From Gonocerus acuteangulatus (taxonomy: Eukaryota > Arthropoda > Insecta > Hemiptera > Coreidae), in the NCBI GenBank assembly GCA_946811695.1, contig OX328132.1:93794538-93858537 (forward strand): a stretch of 64,000 bases of DNA, in the 5' to 3' direction. The first letter of the stretch is position 1; each line of letters begins with the position of its first letter. Below are positions 34,296 to 46,012 of this stretch, piece after piece. The notes below the pieces were generated by a model. The model was given only the letters and a program-made list of their open reading frames with translations, was not told the DNA's origin and made no database searches. Made by a program: the position numbers and the translations under genes.

Positions 34296-36619
34296 AAGTC
34301 CGACTCGCAGGAACTGCAGCATCTTAGCGCGGTTCCGTTCATGTCCCTAGTGCCATTTGATAAGCTTAGAAAAGAAATAAACTTATTTTTTTATACATAT
34401 CTCGTGAAAATTGTCAAAATCCTCTCGAACATCTCGAATAAAAGTGATATTAAGGCGCCAGGGACACCGACAGTAGCTAACTTTTACACAGAAGCGGAAA
34501 TTACAGAATCTGGCTCTCATTCTAAAGCAAAGCTCTATAAATCAATACAAAATATGCCTAATAAAGCCTTTCTAGAGGATACAGAAGCATGGGCGTATAT
34601 GAGAGGGGGCTGCAGCCCCTCCCGAAATTTTGAATTGATGATAAAAACTTCTCGTAAAACCCTTAAAAATAAATTAAATAAGATCACTTAGTTCATAAAA
34701 CATATTTTATTTTACGTGTAATAGCGTTTTAGTTGCCTAAAACTATTCCAAGCTCTAAATATATAGTATTCCATACCCTGGAAATGGTCTCAGCCCCCCC
34801 CCGAAATTGTTTTTATATACGCCCATGTACAGAAGGATCAAGAAGAAGTACACAAGATTGAGTAGAATACCCTGCCTAATACAGCCTATATAGAATAATA
34901 TGCCGAATAAAACCTATCTAGTAAATACACAAGGACAAATAAAAGTCTTGACGAATAACAAGTCAAGAAAAAAAACTTTATTTAGCAAAATAAAACAAAG
35001 TTTAGTTGCCCAACTACAATAGAATAATATACCTAATTAAGTCTATAGAGTAGACACAAATGGACCAAAAACAAGTCTTGTGGAATATTGTTTTTTTTTC
35101 TAATTAAATGCTTTTTATCAATATTTAGTATATAACCTTTGTTGAAAACTATTGATTGCTAATCGGTTTACAACTAAGTAGTCTTTATGAATATTTAGTA
35201 TATAACCTTATGTTTGGATCTGGGTTTTTGGGGTGCTCTCCGCCTAGGCTTTGTATTTGTGTCGGCAGATACCTGGGGTATATTTACAGCTCTTGAGGAT
35301 TAACTCTTAGCAGGTAAATTTCCTACGGCCCCCTTGTTTCTACGGGCATTGAACCGCCATATTCGCTCATAGTATCTAACCGTTGTGAAGTTTATTTTTT
35401 GGATTTAGGACTTAATATACATATGTAGACTAAATCATAGCAAGAAGTAATCCTCCGTCGTCGGTTCTTAACTATGTAGACTCGCTAATGTTATCCAATC
35501 TTAGATACATCGTATTTAAAATCCACAGCAAAAACACGACATATCATCAGAATCCCCTGCTGAATAAAACTTATATAGAATAATATGCAAAATAAAGCCT
35601 ATATAGTGGATAAAAATAGAGGAAAAAAGCCGTTCGTGGTGGTAGAAAATCTTAAAAGTATTTCGCTCAGAAATCTCCGAAATATTCTCACTAATTTTAC
35701 GTATCCTGTTTTATAGCCAAATAGATTTATATTCTATAATCAATAAGAAAAAAAACTACTAACAATAAAAAACTATGGGTAACAGATGAAAATAGGGAAT
35801 ACCAAGAATAATTCTAAAGAACGAAATCAACACCAGTACTGTAATCTAGATATTCATACGGCATCTTCGAATTCTAACAAACAAAATATTGATTCTAATT
35901 ATACGTATCCTGTTTTATTGACAAATACATTTGACTACTATAAGCAATTAAAAACACTAGGGAATATGCCAAAGAACTCGGAGTAGGAGCCTCGACAGTT
36001 TCAAGACATTTGAAGGAAATCGACAAATCCAAAACTGACATTTCATACGGTACAGCCTGATATATTTTTAACAATGAATTGTTTTTCTTATTTTAATTAA
36101 TCTGTTTTATTGTCAAATACATTATCCAACTTTAAGCAATTAAAAAATAACAAGGATTAAAAACAAACAAAAAGAACCGTTCGAATAAACGAAATCAATT
36201 ACTTCAAAGTTTAAGCACTTATTTCTCCGATTGACATAGCATAATCAAAAATTGTTTCAGAATCTTTTGTGTAGAACATTTAGTAAGCTTTCGCATGGTA
36301 ACCCTCCGTTTACCAATATTCCTAACCGTCTTCGAGATATTAGGGAATGTATACGAAGTTCCCAAAACATTTCATGTCTGTTAATAAAATATTTTATTCT
36401 AATCCTTCCTTAGCTCCAAACGTAACCAAAATTTTAACATATTAGTGTTGATGAAATTCAAACATGCAGAAAATGTTTCAACTGAATCCCATAATTTTAA
36501 GTATCAAAATCAAAGACAAATGAAACGCGAAATTTTCTAGTCGGCACTTCCGGATTGTTTCATTGTATCAACCCTATAAGCGGGGTTCCTCCCTATGGGG
36601 GAGGGAGGAACCGCACTAA
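34296..36619 (+). mobile_element. HINE-A long copy, plus strand
   Basis: Begins AAGTCCGACTCGCAGGAACT at 34296 and ends with hairpin and CTAA at 36619. Includes the block with GGGCGTATAT ends (34586-34837). The stretch 34860-36060 has no recognisable coding region. The first 300 bp are repeated inverted at 37300-37625. Confidence 0.7.
34586..34837. mobile_element. Small MITE-like block with GGGCGTATAT ends
   Basis: Left end ATGGGCGTATATGAGAGGGG, right end CCCCC...TTTTTATATACGCCCAT, inverted with respect to each other. Partial copies at 31900-32155 and 37285-37335 occur inside HINE-A at corresponding places. About 250 bp, non-coding. Confidence 0.6.
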
Positions 36620-38480
36620 AAGAACAGTTCGAATAAGCGAAATCAATTACTTTAAAGTTTTAAGCACTTATTCTCCGATTGACATCGCCTAATCAAGACT
36701 TTCATTAGAACCTTTTTTGTAGAGCATTTAGTAAGCTTTCTAATGGTATTCCTCCGTTTCCCAAATTCTCAACCTTTTTCGAGATATTAAGGAAAGTATA
36801 CAAAGTTACCAAAACTTTTTTATGTCTGTTAATAAAATATTTTATTCTAACCCTTCCTTAACTCCAAACGCAACCAAAATTTCAACATATTAGTTTTAAT
36901 GAAAGTAGAACATGCAGTAAATGTTTCAACTGAATCCCATGACTCTAAGTACCCAAACCAAAAACGGCATTCAAAAATTATTTTTTCAGTTTTCTCGAAA
37001 ACGGTTAAAGCTATCGCCTTGGAATGGAAATGGTTCCATTCGTTTTCCTAGCCTAGGAAGCCTATAAAAAGAGTACTTACAAGCTTATGAACTCAAAAAA
37101 CGTAAGCGTTACGATTTTTTTGCGCGAATTTCCCCCCAAACGCCATCTTCCAGTGGGCGGATTCTGCTGGTTAACGAACTTGACCTTTCAAATTGGAAGA
37201 CGGATTTTTGTACCAAATTTCATCACAATCGGACCATTAGGGAAGCCAGAAATGAGCGAACAGGTAAATATATATATATATATATATTTATCGGGAGGGG
37301 CTGCAGCCCCCCCCCCCTCATATACGCCCATGCTTCTGTAGCCTCTAGAAAGGCTTTATTAGGCATATTTTGTATTGATTTATAGAGCTTTGCTTTAGAA
37401 TGAGAGCCAGATTCTGTAATTTCCGCTTCTGTGTAAAAGTTAGCTACTGTCGGTGTCCCTGACGCCTTAATATCACTTTTATTCGAGATGTTCGAGAGGA
37501 TCTTGACAATTTTCACGAGATATATATAAAAAAAATAAGTTTATTTCTTTTCTAAGCTTATCAAATGGCACTAGGGACATGAACGGAACCGCGCTAAGAT
37601 GCTGCAGTTCCTGCGAGTCGGACTTTTTTTTGTACAGCATTTAGTAAGCTTTCGATTGGTAACCTTCCGCTTGCCAAGATTTTCAACCGTATACAAAGTT
37701 ACCAAAACGTTTCATTTCTGTTAATAAAATATTTTATTCTAACCCTTTCTTAACTCCAAACGTAACCAAAATTTCAACATATTAGTTTTGATTGAATTCG
37801 AACATGCAGAAAATGTTTCAACTGAACCCCATGATTCTAAGTACCCAAACCAAAAACGTTATTCAACAATTATTTTTCCAATTTTCTCGAAAACGGTTAA
37901 TGCTATCGCTTAAAAATGGTTTCATTCGTTTTTCTAGGCCAAGAAGCCTATATAACGAGTACTTGCAAGCATATAGCTTATCAAATGGCACTAGGGACAT
38001 GAACGGAACCGCGCTAAGATGCTGAAGTTTGCGAGTCGGACTTTTTCATTGCTTATAGTTGGATAATGTATTTGACAATAAAACAGGTTAAGTAAAATTA
38101 GAAAAGCAATTTATTGTTAGAAATATAGTTTCAAAGAGAGAGATCGAAGGCATTATGACTATTTCCAACTGCCTATCTGGGGTTGGCCGGCCCATCCAGG
38201 TAAGATCATAAATCAAGACCTTTCAAGAAAGGTAGAACCAAAATAATAACTGTTTCTATTTTAATCTTTCCAAATGAGACTAGAGATAAGAACGGAACCG
38301 CGCTAAGATGATGCAGTTTCATAGACTAGATGACTATCAAACTTCTGGAACAAGTTTCAACTCAATTAATCGTTTCTGAATACCCAAACTGAAAATTAGT
38401 TTGGAAAAGTAGGTGTTTCAATGTTCCTCGAAAAAGGTTAGAGACATCGCTTTAAAAATGGTTTCATTCGTTTTATACGT
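36620..38480. mobile_element. Patchwork of HINE-A pieces
   Basis: 36620-37270 plus-oriented HINE-A up to its TA tract; 37300-37625 minus-oriented 5' end of the long subfamily; 37626-37980 plus-oriented body; 37981-38043 another minus 5' end; and further pieces to 38480. Repeated nested insertion and recombination are the likely cause. Confidence 0.65.
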
Positions 38481-38694
38481 TAAGAAACCTATAAAACGAG
38501 TACCTGCAAGCATATGAACTCGAAAACGTAAGCGTTACGATTTTTTTCGCGCGAATTTCGCTCTAAAAACCATCTACCGGTGGATGGATTCTGCTGGTTA
38601 ACGAACATGACCTTTCATATCAGACGAAAGATCTTTGTACCAAATTTCATCAAAATCGGAATATTTTTAAACTGTCTGGACCGCCAACAGACAA

Positions 38695-38746
<52 letters not shown>

Positions 38747-38751
38747 TAATG

Positions 38752-38790
38752 TTGATCTATGGGATATATGTTTCAGATCCCATAGATCAA
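38752..38790. repeat. Short perfect hairpin
   Basis: TTGATCTATGGGAT and ATCCCATAGATCAA form a 14-bp stem around an 11-bp loop, between two (TA)n tracts. Confidence 0.8.
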
Positions 38791-38806
38791 TAATTTAAAG
38801 GTGGTT

Positions 38807-38849
<43 letters not shown>

Positions 38850-38855
<6 letters not shown>

Positions 38856-40885
38856 TTTGAGGTTTCTTCGCTGGGGAGAATTATTCGTGTTCTTCATGCG
38901 GCATTCTCCAGCGGTCTGTTTTTTAGCGTGATATTTCACAGAAATCCTATTCTGCTTCTTCAGACGGTTGTCCATTTTTTCACTTTTTTAGTTTGTTATT
39001 TTTAAATAACCTATAATAAATGAGCTTATTTTAACATATGGCGCTTTCGGATATTCTTTCTTGTATCGTCGCCTGTTGACAACGCGTAGAGCCGATGGAA
39101 CTGTTTAGAAGCTTTTCTTCGTCTTGCTGCGAAGTATCTGCTTTTCTTTTCTCTGCCAATCTTCCTATTACAGTTCTAAGTACGGGCTTCCAGGTAGGGT
39201 GTAGGATAACACCTTCATCCCTGTTGAGAGTCATGGGTTGCTTGAATATCTCTACCGCCTCTTTGACAAGCCTTCTTTGCCGGTTATCTTCTTTAGCCAG
39301 GACTCTAGCTTCATCAAAGAGCATTTGTCCAGGACATTCTTCCCCGTGTCTGGCTACAGCAGACGTTTTGGTGCGTTTTAGGCGGTAGTCAGCACAGTGT
39401 TGCTTTATCCTTGTGGCTATCTTCTTTCCAGTCTGCCCGACGTAGACTGTTCCACAGTCACATGGAAGAACGTAAACACCCTTGTCCTGTAACCACTGCT
39501 TATCCTTTGCTGATCCGAGTGAGTCACCTATTTTCTCTAGAGGTCGGAAAGCGACGTCTACACCTCGATTTATGAAAAGTCTGCCTACTTTTTCGCTTAT
39601 GCCTCGGACGTATGGCAATGCTACTCGGTTTGAGGTTTCTTCATTTTGTTTCTCAAGTATTTTTCTTTGTGTTTTCTTTTTAATACGGCTGACCGCTTTG
39701 TCTACTTCCTTAGTTGCATAGCCGTTTGACTTAAGATCATTCTTCAGGAAGCCGAGTTCAGTTTCGAGGTAGGCGTCATTGCTGCATAATTTCAAAGCCC
39801 TGTGCGTCAGAGTCTGCACAACTCCTCTCTTCTGCGCTGGGTGGTGGTGGGATTCGGCATGCAAATATCGTCCAGTGGCTGTAGGTTTTCTGTAGACTGT
39901 GTGCCCCAATCCGCCGTCTGGTTCCTTGATGATCAGTAGATCCAAAAAGGGAAGCTTTCCATCCTTTTCTTCTTCCATTGTAAATTTGATACATGGATGG
40001 GAATTATTCAGGAAGGCCAAAAACGTTTTTAATTCTTGAGGACCGTGCTGCCAGACAACTAATATGTCGTCAACGTACCTGAGCCATAATTTTGGCTTGA
40101 GGGTCGCCGTATTTATCGCATGCTTCTCAAATTCCTCCATAAAGATGTCTGCTACCACTGGTGATAGAGGGCTCCCCATCGCCACTCCATCCTTTTGTTT
40201 GTATATAACATCTTTATATTGGAAAAAACAAGACGTAAGGCATACCTCTGCTAGCTTCATCATCTTGCCTTGTAGTAGATTCTTATCATGGATAATGGCA
40301 AGTGAATCCTTCACTGGTAGATTTGTGAATAAAGCCTCAACATCAAAGCTCACCAAGACATCACCTTCCTCTATTTTCATCTTACTCAGGATCTCTACTA
40401 GGTGGCTTGAGTTCTTTACAGCTGAAAATGAGTGCCCAACAAAGGGTTTCAATATCCTAGCTAAAACCTTACTAGTTCGATAAGTGGGAGCTCCAATCAT
40501 GGAGACGATAGGCCTCAATGGGACACCGTCTTTGTGGATCTTGGGTAGTCCATAGATACGCGGGATCCTTGAATCATCAGGAGTCATCTCGTTCATCAAT
40601 TTCTTTTCAATACCACCACTCTTCAAGATTTTGATGATATTATTTTCCGTGATTCGAGTAGGGTCCTTTATCCCACATTCATAAGTATTTGGGTCCAGGA
40701 GGATTTGCATTTTCTCCTCGTATTCCTTCCGGCTCAGGATGACTGTAGCGTTACCCTTGTCTGCTCTAGTGATGATTACATCATCTCTTCTCTTTAAGTC
40801 GAGTAAGGCTCTTCTCTGTGCGAATGTAATGTTCGTTTTAGGTGGGCGTGCTCTTTTGATGATGTGGGCAGCTTCCAATCTAATG
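38850..40885 (-). mobile_element. Penelope-like retroelement, 5'-truncated
   Basis: One long open frame with RT then GIY-YIG endonuclease, the order of Penelope elements, plus about 180 bp of 3' non-coding sequence. Both sides abut (TA)n tracts (38817-38851 and 40887-40905). On minus, the 3' region contains CTGAAGA, stem GCAGAA/TTCTGT, GAAA (38963-38934), a hammerhead-like core. It sits in the microsatellite of a HINE-A copy. Confidence 0.85.
39031..40878 (-). CDS. Penelope-type reverse transcriptase / GIY-YIG endonuclease
   Basis: 615 codons without a stop, the longest open frame in the window. RT blocks: ADKGNATVILSRKEY (about 40-55), RIYGLPKIHKDGVPLRPIVS (about 108-127), SFDVEALFTNLPV (about 172-184), GVAMGSPLSPVVADIFMEEF and LRYVDDILVVW with the catalytic DD. 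The C-terminal GIY-YIG nuclease reads GVYVLPCDCGTVYVGQTGKK...R. The protein would nick DNA and prime reverse transcription at the target. Family proteins usually have 100-200 more residues at the N-terminus; here the frame begins at a (TA)n junction, so it is 5'-truncated. Absence of stops suggests a young insertion. Confidence 0.9.
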   Translation of the reverse strand: MEAAHIIKRARPPKTNITFAQRRALLDLKRRDDVIITRADKGNATVILSRKEYEEKMQILLDPNTYECGIKDPTRITENNIIKILKSGGIEKKLMNEMTPDDSRIPRIYGLPKIHKDGVPLRPIVSMIGAPTYRTSKVLARILKPFVGHSFSAVKNSSHLVEILSKMKIEEGDVLVSFDVEALFTNLPVKDSLAIIHDKNLLQGKMMKLAEVCLTSCFFQYKDVIYKQKDGVAMGSPLSPVVADIFMEEFEKHAINTATLKPKLWLRYVDDILVVWQHGPQELKTFLAFLNNSHPCIKFTMEEEKDGKLPFLDLLIIKEPDGGLGHTVYRKPTATGRYLHAESHHHPAQKRGVVQTLTHRALKLCSNDAYLETELGFLKNDLKSNGYATKEVDKAVSRIKKKTQRKILEKQNEETSNRVALPYVRGISEKVGRLFINRGVDVAFRPLEKIGDSLGSAKDKQWLQDKGVYVLPCDCGTVYVGQTGKKIATRIKQHCADYRLKRTKTSAVARHGEECPGQMLFDEARVLAKEDNRQRRLVKEAVEIFKQPMTLNRDEGVILHPTWKPVLRTVIGRLAEKRKADTSQQDEEKLLNSSIGSTRCQQATIQERISESAIC

Positions 40886-40905
40886 ATATATATATATATA
40901 TATAT

Positions 40906-41035
40906 AGAAATTAATACAGAAACAAAAAAAGTTTATAATTGTGATGAGTAGCCGAAACGTCTGAAATATAGATTTTTTAAAACAAAATCATATTGAGGTT
41001 TATTCAGCCGAATCCCAACCATTCCATCTTTACTT
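40906..41035 (+). mobile_element. Penelope-type short fragment (partial hammerhead core)
   Basis: Contains GATGAGTAGCCGAAACGTCT and then a sequence matching 27100-27210, ending ATTCCATCTTTACTTAT. The first half of the hammerhead-like core is missing. It lies on the strand opposite to the adjacent Penelope frame. Confidence 0.5.
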
Positions 41036-41093
<58 letters not shown>

Positions 41094-41172
41094 CGGCACT
41101 TCCGGATTGAGTCATGAGGTCAGCCCTATAAGCGGGGTTCTTCCCTATGGAGGATGGGAGGTACCGCACTAA

Positions 41173-42770
41173 AAAAATATCTGTTTTCGAAATTTTAAGG
41201 GGTCTAACATTTTGACACTGAGTGTACTTTCATTTATGTAATATTATAAAATTAAACATTTCTCCAATTTTTTTTAAATTTCTTGATAGGTAACAATGCA
41301 CACTAAATGTGACCAAAATGTAAATTGCTAAATACTAATAATATCGTTGAGGCTATCACTTAAGCTTTTCTAATCATTTCAAAGCGTTAATGTTAGGAAT
41401 TAGAATTTGAGATTTATTTTTCAGAAAATCGTGTGTCATGAGCGATTTTATAAATTCTCCAAATATCTCCTAAACTGTCGTAGTTATCTTCGAACTGTTT
41501 AAAGTTTTCTGCCTATCAAATATATTGCTATACTTAACTGTTGTTGGATCTTTTTCTACTCATTTATATGGAATGGCATGTTCGGTAAGGATCGCTGTGC
41601 TTTAGTGAAAGGTTGCTGAAGGCGAGGCGTGGACAGACTTTCCCTCTCTAGCTTTCCACACACAGAAACCCCTTGGTCGACAGCCCTCCCTACCGAAACC
41701 AATTCATACCTAGTCAGTCCACAGCTGAGTTTTATGCAATTGTTAGTCAACTAGTGCTTCACATTCTTTTCCTCAACATTCCCCCCATTTTCTAACTTCT
41801 GTATTTTAACCAATATCTTCTTTGATAATTATCCAGATTTTGGCGGTTTCTACTCTTAATCATCATTATGTATACGTCATTATGTCAACCGCCGCGCCCT
41901 ACGAAAAATATATCAATCGTAGAGCACAGCAAATGGGTGTCAGGTGTTTACAATAAAGTAAGTGAAGACCAATAGGCGATTCAAGGAACTATTGTAAACA
42001 AAAAGTCTGACTCTCTTGATCTCATTTTCAGTTTTTAAATCATGGAATAGGTATTGTTGATATTTTGTGAACAAATCTAAAAACCTACTCCAGTACTCCA
42101 TCCTCTGTCAGAACGTTAGCTTTTGGAAACACTGTTTCACATTTTCTTACTTTGTTTTACTAAAATATTCATTTTACTGTTAAATCTGAAAACAACAACA
42201 ACAACCAATTAATAAATTATGTAAACACAGGCAAAAACCCGTTCAAATGAACAAAACTAACAATTTCGAAGTTTCAAGCACTTATTTCTCCATTTAACAT
42301 CGCCTAATCAAAAATTACATCAGCACCTTCTTTGTAGAGAAATTAGTAAGTTTTTGAATGGTCAATTTCGAGTCGAAGGCGATTATTCGGAAGGTTTCTA
42401 AATTTTCTACAAAAACGGTTCTGAAGGAATTTTCGATGGAGCGATGTGAATCGAAGAAATAAGTACATACAACTTGGAAAGTGTTTGCTGTATTCTTTTG
42501 AACGGGTTTTTGCCTTTCTTTAAATCACTTTTCAACAACAAGATAATGCTGGACAAATTGTTGGAATCAGTTAATGTCCAGTATGAAGTGCCTAATGCTT
42601 CCTCCCCCTCCATGTCTCAGACTATGTATGTATGGGAAAGTACGTCCGACCCACACTTATGTAAATTAGTGCAAAAATAAATGTTTTTTTTTTTTTTTTT
42701 GGTTATTTAAAATCAAAAACATTATGATAAAATAAATTACGATAAAAAATATTGATCTATTATCCTCTTC
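41173..42770. other. No recognised gene; HINE-A scraps
   Basis: Mostly unassigned AT-rich sequence. HINE-A-like phrases appear at about 42230-42470 ('tttctccatttaacatcgcctaatcaaaaatt'). No splice-supported coding region found. Confidence 0.45.
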
Positions 42771-42772
42771 GG

Positions 42773-42813
42773 TGCTCATGGCCTTAGTAGTCGATGCACC
42801 CAAAAAAAAAAAA
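42773..42813 (+). repeat. SINE tail fragment
   Basis: GCTCATGGCCTTAGTAGTCG, then ATGCACCC and A's, like the SINE tail at 10190. Confidence 0.55.
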
Positions 42814-42863
42814 TTATCCTATTGAAGTGCCCAGTGTACAGCCATAGGGATAACATTAAACCA

Positions 42864-43200
42864 GAGATGGACATAATTTTATTTATAAATAAGAGTACGA
42901 ATTTATTCGTACTTCATATATTTGTAAATTACGAATATAAATAAATTCGTATTCATAAGTGTGGATATGAATTTATATTTATTCACGTATATTAAATATA
43001 TGAATACAAATAAAAATTTATTTGCGAAGTTTCCTTTAAATACAAATACATTCGCAGGAAAAATTGTAAATATTCACAAAAAATCAAGTGATTACAAATA
43101 TATGAATACAAATTTATTCATTATAATTTGTAAATACAAATTTATCCACAAAAAACTTTACATAACATATTATGAATTTATTCATATCAACGATAAGATG
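42864..43200. mobile_element. hAT-like end with iterated ATTCGTATTTA motifs
   Basis: Starts CAGAGATGG, as at 12236. It continues with many alternating copies of AATAAATTCGTA and TACGAATTTATT, so it can fold on itself. The right end is unclear. Confidence 0.45.
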
Positions 43201-43329
43201 ATATTACGAAAGATATTCAAGGTCGATACTTACGTACTAGTTGCACCGAGAAGTTTGTCTCGTTCAGGGATCTGGATCATGACAATATGGCGACCGAATG
43301 ACCATTTATTAATACTATCATCGTGTTTT

Positions 43330-43467
43330 GATATAACCTTCAGCGAGCGGAAACGTATAGCAATTATGCCATTAACATAAGTGCTACTGGTTTCCTACGT
43401 TATATAACATTAGCACTTATGTTAAATGCGTAATTGCTATGCGTTTCCGCTCGCTGAAGGTTATATC
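43330..43467. repeat. 138-bp palindrome with 57-nt arms
   Basis: Left arm GATATAACCTTCAGCGAGCG..., right arm ending CGCTCGCTGAAGGTTATATC. The arms differ at a few positions, with a 24-nt spacer. They contain CCTTCAGCGAGCGGAAACG, GC-richer than the flanks. Confidence 0.8.
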
Positions 43468-44488
43468 GAAACTCTATTTATTTATATTTTTTATATATAT
43501 ATATATTTTTTTTTTTTTTGGGTGGTTCGACTGCTAGCGAAACTAGCTAATCCAACTCCCAGTATCCCAGTAATTTAGATCACTGGTTTTTCGGTGGAAA
43601 ATGGGCCGATATGCAATTTAGCATTGCTTCAAAAGAGTACTTTTTCAGTCGTTGGTAAATCCCAAATACTCATTTTCCTAGCCGAAAGAATAGCAAAAAG
43701 AACACTACAACACAAAAAACACTAAGAAGTGAAACAAGAAACAATAAATATAACTTGTAAAAAACAGAAATCCAACATTAAGTGAACACAGAACGATGAC
43801 TAGAACGGAAGAAAGAACAGCCAATGAAATTTCTCTTAGGAATGAACCAATAGAAACGCTTCATTTGAGTTCTCATTTCATGATCCGGATCCCTGAACCC
43901 GCTTCTCGAGATCGGTCCAACTAGTAAGTAAGTACCTGAAGGTGATAAAAGGAAGGATATTGAAGGTGGTATTAGGAAGGATATAGAATGTTGTATTAGG
44001 AAGGGTCATAGATATGGAAAGGAAAGATGCCTAACTCTGAACTTCCAGTGAAGCACCCCTAAGATTCTGGCGGCCATCTTGTCATATGGCAAAACATTGA
44101 CAGTAATCCTTGGAAAGTTTATGTTGTTCCTTCTACATTTTGTATTCAACATTATTTCCATTGTAGTGCAACTATGGTTATATAGTGCTGTGCTTAAGGG
44201 TGCATTAAAAGAGCAAAGAAGGGATGGCACATTCACATTTTTTTGTACGTACCTACTACTTGACTCTCATAGATTCATTCTCTAAGCCCTAATAGTAGCT
44301 TTTTCCCGTGAAAAGCCACCTAATCCTCAACCTTAGACCGTGGTATGTATAATAATAGTTTCTTAAAATAACTAAATAATTATTTGTTTATTCGCATATA
44401 GATAGATGTACATAATAAATTACTATACATTATATAAATGTACATAATCATACAAATGTATGTAAATAAATTAATTTTCCTCACATTT

Positions 44489-44532
<44 letters not shown>

Positions 44533-45600
44533 AAGTGAAATGAAACATTTTTGTTTTATTATTATTTCTTTAGTATACTTTTATTTGGTCAGATAAATTA
44601 ATGTAGTAAAATATTATGTTTATAAGAAAAGCAATTCACTTTAATTACGGTGCAAAATATTTTTACTCGGTAAATCAAAGTATAATATAAGTCCTTTCTG
44701 AAATTCCCAAATAGCCGAATTTCATTGTTCTCCGTGGCTCCAAGAAAAATGTATTAAATTTGTTTTTCTTCTTAGGTGCCCATATTTCCAATGAGAGAAG
44801 GACTATCCATAAAGAAGAGCTCATGAACCTTAAAATTTGGACGGGAAGCTTTAATAGAATGGAAAAAGTCAATAACAAAATGTGAAAGTGTTTTTGAACA
44901 AAATGTTTTTAAAATTTTCCTTTTGGCATAAATACTGTATCACTTCCTCTTTCATTCATACAATTACAGATTATTAAATGAACAAGTATACAATATATTA
45001 TATATGAATATTATATTAAAAAAAAAAAACAATACAAATAAAGAATATCATTTTAGTTATACTAGATTAAAACTTATAATGGACTACACATTTTTTTCTT
45101 AAAAAGAATTGAAGGATAAAAATGTGAGGTATTTATGTAAATATTAATAAAAAAAAGAAAATTATTTAAAAAAAATTAATCCACCATTACCATTACCATT
45201 AAATGATTCCATTATACTTGTTAAAATAAGGGCTAATTTATTTTCCACCCCACTTTCCCTAAAACACTTGAAAAATAATTGTTTCTTATAAATTATATAT
45301 TAAAACTATTAATTTATTCAAAAACAATAAAAAACTCCAAATATTGGGGATTTGATTTTCTTTAAAAAGCTGTGTTCTGAGATTTGTGTGGACTTAGTTT
45401 GTGTGTTTAGTTATATAATTATTCTAATAATATTTTTACTTTTATAAAAATGTAAAAGAATGTGCTCGGTCGAAATCGGTCAAATTAAAGTATTAGGGCT
45501 GACGGACATATTACCGTCTTGCCATATAACAAGACGGCGGATCTCCAGTTAGCCCTGCTTCACTTTCTTCACAGGAAAACCAGCAGAGGTGGATTTTTTC
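43468..45600. other. No recognised gene
   Basis: AT-rich with a (TA)n at 44491-44530 flanked by inverted CATTTTGATA/TATCAAAGTGAAATG. The minisatellite-linked segment at 43935-44110 (GTGAAGCACCCCTAAG, CATCTTGTCATATGGC) is related to 45500-45590 in the opposite orientation. Confidence 0.45.
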
Positions 45601-45790
45601 TAAGGAAAGGATATAGAAGGTGGTATAATGGAAGGTTATATAAGGTAGTATAAGGACGGATATAGGAGGTGTTATTAGGAAGGGTTTAGAAAGTGGTATT
45701 AGGAAGGGTATAGAAAACGGCATAAAGAAGGACATTGAAGATGGTATTAGGAAGGATATTGAAGGCACTATTAGGAAGGGTATTACGCCT
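45600..45790. repeat. Minisatellite related to 12480-12800
   Basis: Imperfect units such as GGTATTAGGAAGGGTATAGA, the reverse complement of the 12.5-kb array, again about 24 bp. A shorter array is at 43950-44030. Confidence 0.8.
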
Positions 45791-45962
45791 GACTCAAGCT
45801 AGGCAACATGACGAAAGGACTTCCTGATAAGGAAACCCCTCAAGAGGTGCGACCAAAGATGGAAACATTTCGGGCAAAAGATGTAAAATAAAGTAGTAAA
45901 TGTGAACGAATGGTGTACTGCTTCATTGACCCCCTGCCGTAAAAAAAAAATAAGAAAAAATG

Positions 45963-46012
<50 letters not shown>

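Larger units (their letters stand above)
38481..41172 (+). mobile_element. HINE-A copy split by the Penelope-like element
   Basis: The left part to about 38745 carries 'accaaatttcatcaaaatcgga' and ends in (TA)n. The right part 41036-41172 resumes with (TA)n and the 3' end TCGGCACTTCCGG, hairpin and CTAA at 41172. The Penelope-like element and a short Penelope-type piece (40906-41035) lie between. Confidence 0.65.

Noticed and set aside
42961..43380. 139-codon frame rich in N, Y and K
   Set aside because: Lies in the self-complementary hAT-like iterations and runs into the palindrome; composition explains it.
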